A stretch of DNA of 64,000 bases, taken from the NCBI GenBank assembly GCA_028345965.1, contig JAOMEP010000002.1, positions 32,502 through 96,501 on the forward strand, in the 5' to 3' direction. Source of the DNA: Candidatus Nitrosopelagicus sp. (GTDB taxonomy: Archaea; Thermoproteota; Nitrososphaeria; Nitrososphaerales; Nitrosopumilaceae). Within the stretch, counting starts at the first letter, position 1. The number at the start of each line of letters is the position of its first letter. Below, piece by piece: positions 60,541-64,000 of the stretch. The notes beneath the pieces are model-generated. The model was not told the origin of the DNA, made no database searches, and saw only the letters and a program-made list of their open reading frames with translations. The position numbers and the translations under genes are program-made.

Positions 60541-61677
60541 ATGGCGACAAAAGTTGTGATTTATGGACTAAGTACTGAAGGTTATTCCCTTGCATGTAAG
60601 ATTGCTCTTAATGGCGGTGAAGTTCAAATAATTGATGAATCTACTCCTTCAGCAATATCTATCAAACAGGATATTGCCAAATCATATCCTTCTGTTCAGG
60701 CATTAAAAGACGATGAACCGCTACTTGCAATGACGTCAATTGATGCAGCCATCTCTAAAGCACAAGTACTAATTTTTGCACCCCGAATTAGAAAAATCGG
60801 TCAAGATACCAAAATTGAAATAAATTCAAAATTCAAAGATGCCGTATCAAATATCAAAAAAGGTTGTAATGTTGTTTATGGATTAGGTACTGGTTTTGGT
60901 GGAAATTCCGAAAATATATCCTTACTAGAACATGTTACAGGATTAAAGGTTGGTAAAAATGTCTCATATTTTTACTACCCTCTTTCAAAAGAATCTACGA
61001 TAAAACCGTACATTGGTTCATCAGATGGAGACGAAAATGAAATACTAAAAAAATTATTTGCTAATGATAAAAATTTCAATTTTTTAACATTAAGCTCATC
61101 AGAATATTTCCATGCTATAGATATCTTAAAACAGTTTTCTAGTCAAACAAGTATACTTGAAGTTTGTAAATTTGCGAAAGATTCTGTAACTAAATCTGAT
61201 TTAAATTCAGAAAAATTAGGAGAACTTTTCCTTGATGATCTGATTGATGGTCTATTTGATTTAAGATCTCTAAGTAGCTCGTTTGAAGGTGCAAGTAGTT
61301 TGATGTATCTCATTAATGGAAGTATGAAAGGATTGGATGGATACATTAAACGATTGATTGATGAAACTAGATTAATTTTAAAGAAAAATGAATTAAAGGC
61401 AAGTAGAACAAAAATTCTACTTTTATGGACTCTAGATCAACATGAAATGAAAGGTGAAAAAATTGAAAAACTTCAAGAACTGGAAACTAAACTCAAAGAT
61501 TACATTGGTGACGTTGAATCAATTAGTCAACCAATAGATATATTTCAAAATGATAAAACTACAATTGTAGTTGTTTGCTCAAAATACGATTTCGATTATA
61601 TGATGAAAAATAATACTGATGATGAATTAATTATACTCAAAGCTAATCCATTGTGCCAATTAATAGCACAAAAATAA
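60541..61677 (+). CDS. Rossmann-fold nucleotide-sugar dehydrogenase-like protein
   Basis: This 378-residue protein has an N-terminal Rossmann motif (VIYGLSTEGYSLACKIALNGGEVQIID) and segments such as STPSAISIKQDIA and QVLIFAPRIRKIGQDTKIEINSKF, resembling the UDP-sugar dehydrogenase N-terminal domain. The usual catalytic cysteine motif of those enzymes is absent. It lies 25 bases upstream of grpE in the same direction. It may be a non-catalytic relative; function unknown. Confidence 0.65.
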   Translation: MATKVVIYGLSTEGYSLACKIALNGGEVQIIDESTPSAISIKQDIAKSYPSVQALKDDEPLLAMTSIDAAISKAQVLIFAPRIRKIGQDTKIEINSKFKDAVSNIKKGCNVVYGLGTGFGGNSENISLLEHVTGLKVGKNVSYFYYPLSKESTIKPYIGSSDGDENEILKKLFANDKNFNFLTLSSSEYFHAIDILKQFSSQTSILEVCKFAKDSVTKSDLNSEKLGELFLDDLIDGLFDLRSLSSSFEGASSLMYLINGSMKGLDGYIKRLIDETRLILKKNELKASRTKILLLWTLDQHEMKGEKIEKLQELETKLKDYIGDVESISQPIDIFQNDKTTIVVVCSKYDFDYMMKNNTDDELIILKANPLCQLIAQK

Positions 61678-61702
61678 TATTGTCATAACTTAATGAAAAA
61701 CT

Positions 61703-62263
61703 ATGTCTGAAGATAAAGAATCAAACGTTGAAGAACCATTGACAACTGAACAGCAACAAAATATTATTGATAGAGCAACTGATGAAATGGGAAAATCAAC
61801 AGAAATGATGAAAAAACTATCAGATGAAATTAAGAAACTAGAAGCAGAAAATTCTGATCTAAAAGACAAATGGCAACGTGCATTAGCTGATTATCAGAAT
61901 TTAGAAAGACGAACACAAGTTGAAGTATCTCAAAGAGTTTCAAGTAAAACTAACGATCTACTTTTGAATTTTATTAATATCTATGAAGATTTCATTCGAG
62001 CAGTTAATGTCTTATCAAAAGATAATATTGATACAAATGGTCTTCAAGCTATAATAAAAAATATGGAATCATTACTTCATGAAAATAATATTAAACCGAT
62101 AGATGCAGTTGGAGAAATTTTTGATCCACAAATTCATGAGGCTGTTTCTATGATTGTAGATGAGACTCTCGACGAAGGAACAATTACTCAAGAGGTATCT
62201 AAAGGCTATATTTCTGGCAAAGCTATTTTAAAACCATCTAAGGTTATTGTATCAAAGAAATAA
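61703..62263 (+). CDS. grpE: Nucleotide exchange factor GrpE
   Basis: This 186-residue factor frees ADP from DnaK. A long N-terminal coiled coil (about 20-85, LSDEIKKLEAENSDLKDKWQRALADYQNLERR) is followed by the beta domain (IKPIDAVGEIFDPQIHEAVSMIV). The YQNLERR and FDP-HEA motifs are diagnostic. dnaK begins 20 bases later, so they form one operon. Among archaea the grpE-dnaK pair is usually viewed as acquired from bacteria. Confidence 0.92.
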   Translation: MSEDKESNVEEPLTTEQQQNIIDRATDEMGKSTEMMKKLSDEIKKLEAENSDLKDKWQRALADYQNLERRTQVEVSQRVSSKTNDLLLNFINIYEDFIRAVNVLSKDNIDTNGLQAIIKNMESLLHENNIKPIDAVGEIFDPQIHEAVSMIVDETLDEGTITQEVSKGYISGKAILKPSKVIVSKK

Positions 62264-62283
62264 AATTAAAGAATGTGTAAAAT

Positions 62284-64000
62284 ATGGCTGAAAAAATTAT
62301 TGGTATTGATCTAGGAACAAGTAACTCCGCTGCGTCTGTTATGCAGGGTGGAAAACCAACATTGATACCTGCAGCAGAAGGTACAACTGTAGCTGGCAAA
62401 GCATTTCCATCAGTTGTAGCATTTTCAAAGGATGGTGAACTTCTAGTCGGAGAACCTGCGAGAAGACAAGCAGTAACAAATCCTGATAATACTATTCGTG
62501 AAGCAAAACGAAAGATGGGAGAAGATTTCTTGTATAAAATACAAGGAAAAGAGTACAAACCTCAACAAATCTCCGCGTTTATTCTCCAGAAAATTAAACG
62601 TGATGCTGAAGCATTTACCGGTGATACAATAAACAAGGCTGTAATTACAGTTCCTGCATATTTCAATGATAATCAACGACAAGCAACAAAAGATGCTGGA
62701 ACAATAGCTGGATTAGAAGTTGTAAGAATTATTAATGAACCAACTGCTGCATCTCTCGCATTTGGTTTAGATAAAAGTAAAGAAGACATGAAAATACTGG
62801 TCTTTGATTTTGGTGGTGGTACACTTGATGTAACAATCATGGAAATGGGAGGTGGCGTCTTTGAAGTAATGAGTACTTCAGGTGATACAAAACTAGGTGG
62901 AGCTGATATGGATCAAGCCATAATTGATTATGTAATTGATGAATTTAGAAAAAAAGAGGGAATAGATCTTTCTAATGATAATACGGCTGTGACTAGAATT
63001 AAAGAAGCTGGAGAAAAAGCAAAAATTGAATTATCTACTGTAATGGAAACTGATGTAAATCTTCCATTTATTGCTCAAGATTCATCTGGTGCAAAAAATC
63101 TTGAAGTTAAAATTACAAGAGCAAAACTTGATGATTTGGTTAGTCCAATTGTTCAAAGATGTAAGTCATCTATTGATAAAGCACTAGAAGATGCAAAACT
63201 TTCTACATCTGATATTACAAAAATTGTTTTGATTGGTGGCCCAACACGTATGCCAATTGTCAAAAAATTTGTAAGTGATTCTGTTGGAAAAGAAGGTGAA
63301 TCTGGAGTTGATCCTATGGAAGCTGTAGCATTTGGTGCAGCAGTTCAAGCAGGAATTATTGCGGGTGATGTAACTAGTGATATCGTACTACTAGATGTTA
63401 CGCCATTAACTCTTGGAATTGAAACATTGGGTGGCGTAAGAGAACCAATTATAGAAAGAAATACAACAATTCCAACATCTAAAGATAAAACATTCACAAC
63501 TGCTGCAGATAGTCAAACTGCAGTTACTATCAATGTTGTACAAGGTGAACGACCAATGGTTGCAGATAATGTGTCATTAGGTACCTTTAATCTAACTGAT
63601 ATTCCTCCTGCACCAAGAGGCGTACCTCAAATCAACGTAAAATTTGACATTGATGCAAATGGTATTCTAAATGTAACTGCAAAAGATCTAGGAACTGGCA
63701 AAGATGCAAAAATTACTATTCAATCTACAACAAAAATGTCAGATGATGAAATTAAAAAGATGCAAGAAGATGCTGAAGGTCATGCTGAAGAAGATAAAAA
63801 GAAGAAAGAAGCAGTTGATATTAAAAATGAGGCTGAAAGTTTCATCTATACTACTGAAAAATTAATTAATCAAGATCTTAAAGATAAAATCCCTCAAGAA
63901 AAAGGCATTCAAATCACAGATGCAGTTAAAGAACTAAAGGATTCATTACCACAAGATTCAGAACAAATTAAACAAAAACTTGAAGCATTGAAAACAATTG
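62284..64000 (+). CDS. dnaK: Chaperone DnaK (Hsp70), 3' truncated at window edge
   Basis: The first 572 codons of Hsp70 are in the window and no stop is reached. It begins [19 protein letters not shown]. The nucleotide domain contains [18 protein letters not shown] and [15 protein letters not shown]; the substrate domain starts near [20 protein letters not shown], and the coding run ends inside the helical lid. All of the ATPase domain is intact. The J-domain protein at 49822 is a possible partner. Confidence 0.95.
   Translation, partial: MAEKIIGIDLGTSNSAASVMQGGKPTLIPAAEGTTVAGKAFPSVVAFSKDGELLVGEPARRQAVTNPDNTIREAKRKMGEDFLYKIQGKEYKPQQISAFILQKIKRDAEAFTGDTINKAVITVPAYFNDNQRQATKDAGTIAGLEVVRIINEPTAASLAFGLDKSKEDMKILVFDFGGGTLDVTIMEMGGGVFEVMSTSGDTKLGGADMDQAIIDYVIDEFRKKEGIDLSNDNTAVTRIKEAGEKAKIELSTVMETDVNLPFIAQDSSGAKNLEVKITRAKLDDLVSPIVQRCKSSIDKALEDAKLSTSDITKIVLIGGPTRMPIVKKFVSDSVGKEGESGVDPMEAVAFGAAVQAGIIAGDVTSDIVLLDVTPLTLGIETLGGVREPIIERNTTIPTSKDKTFTTAADSQTAVTINVVQGERPMVADNVSLGTFNLTDIPPAPRGVPQINVKFDIDANGILNVTAKDLGTGKDAKITIQSTTKMSDDEIKKMQEDAEGHAEEDKKKKEAVDIKNEAESFIYTTEKLINQDLKDKIPQEKGIQITDAVKELKDSLPQDSEQIKQKLEALKTI

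Overview
The window reads as a stretch of chromosome from a marine-type ammonia-oxidising thaumarchaeon (Nitrososphaerota, Nitrosopumilus-like). Archaeal markers are TFB, TFS, RpoL, PCNA, RPA, aIF2-alpha, Nop10, an Lsm protein, the proteasome beta subunit, the termination nuclease FttA/aCPSF1 and sn-glycerol-1-phosphate dehydrogenase. The thaumarchaeal flavour comes from an ESCRT-III-like CdvB next to a coiled-coil gene, SepF, secreted proteins with NAGWW repeats, de novo cobalamin synthesis including BluB, and many short orphan membrane or zinc proteins. The DNA is AT-rich, genes are densely packed on both strands, and many start with TTG or GTG about 26-30 bases after a TATA box, which suggests leaderless mRNAs. 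No amo, rRNA, CRISPR, IS or phage genes are present, and the gene order looks vertically inherited rather than island-like.

Layout. 1-4,200: cell-division-like CdvB and a coiled-coil gene, then a module of a small winged-helix protein, a membrane-tethered winged-helix regulator and a secreted coiled-coil protein. 4,200-7,500: FolE and QueC (7-deazaguanine and pterin chemistry), homoserine kinase and a GPN-loop GTPase. 7,500-14,200: AglD-like membrane protein, SDR, a secreted NAGWW protein, TFB, a cation/proton antiporter and an ACT-like protein. 14,200-17,800: Hsp20 with a palindromic operator candidate, then a run of very small zinc proteins and orphan genes. 17,800-22,800: PLP enzyme, degenerate RecA-like protein, unusual ferredoxin, phosphatase, a tandem pair of 50-residue paralogues, and the rpoL-tfs-pcn information-processing cluster. 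22,800-33,500: aspartate kinase, CbiH, TyrRS, two neighbouring orphan membrane proteins, dUTPase, PfkB kinase, cyclophilin and several small proteins. 33,500-42,000: tRNA-Arg, BluB, tRNA-Val, CopD-like protein, NMN adenylyltransferase, aminotransferase, FKBP, G1P dehydrogenase, proteasome beta, FttA and SepF. 42,000-50,300: Xaa-Pro peptidase, nop10-aIF2alpha, and the cobalamin block cobO / cbiA / cbiC-cbiX-cbiG-cbiD. 50,300-64,000: atypical SDR, bacterial-type MetK, Lsm, RadB-like ATPase, Lhr-type helicase, RPA, an ABC exporter, tRNA-Gln, DUF354, a Rossmann protein and grpE-dnaK (dnaK runs off the end).

How the genes fit together: LysC and ThrB serve aspartate-family amino acids. CbiH, D, G, X, C, A, CobO and BluB cover much of corrin-ring synthesis, metal insertion, adenosylation and lower-ligand synthesis. 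RpoL, TFS, TFB and FttA cover transcription from initiation to termination. PCNA, RPA, Lhr and RadB-like proteins cover replication and repair. Hsp20, GrpE-DnaK, a membrane DnaJ and two prolyl isomerases cover protein quality control. Nine genes or gene fragments were read directly from the DNA: a 5'-truncated gene at the left edge, seven complete short genes (including nop10 and the tandem 50-residue pair), and the truncated dnaK at the right edge.
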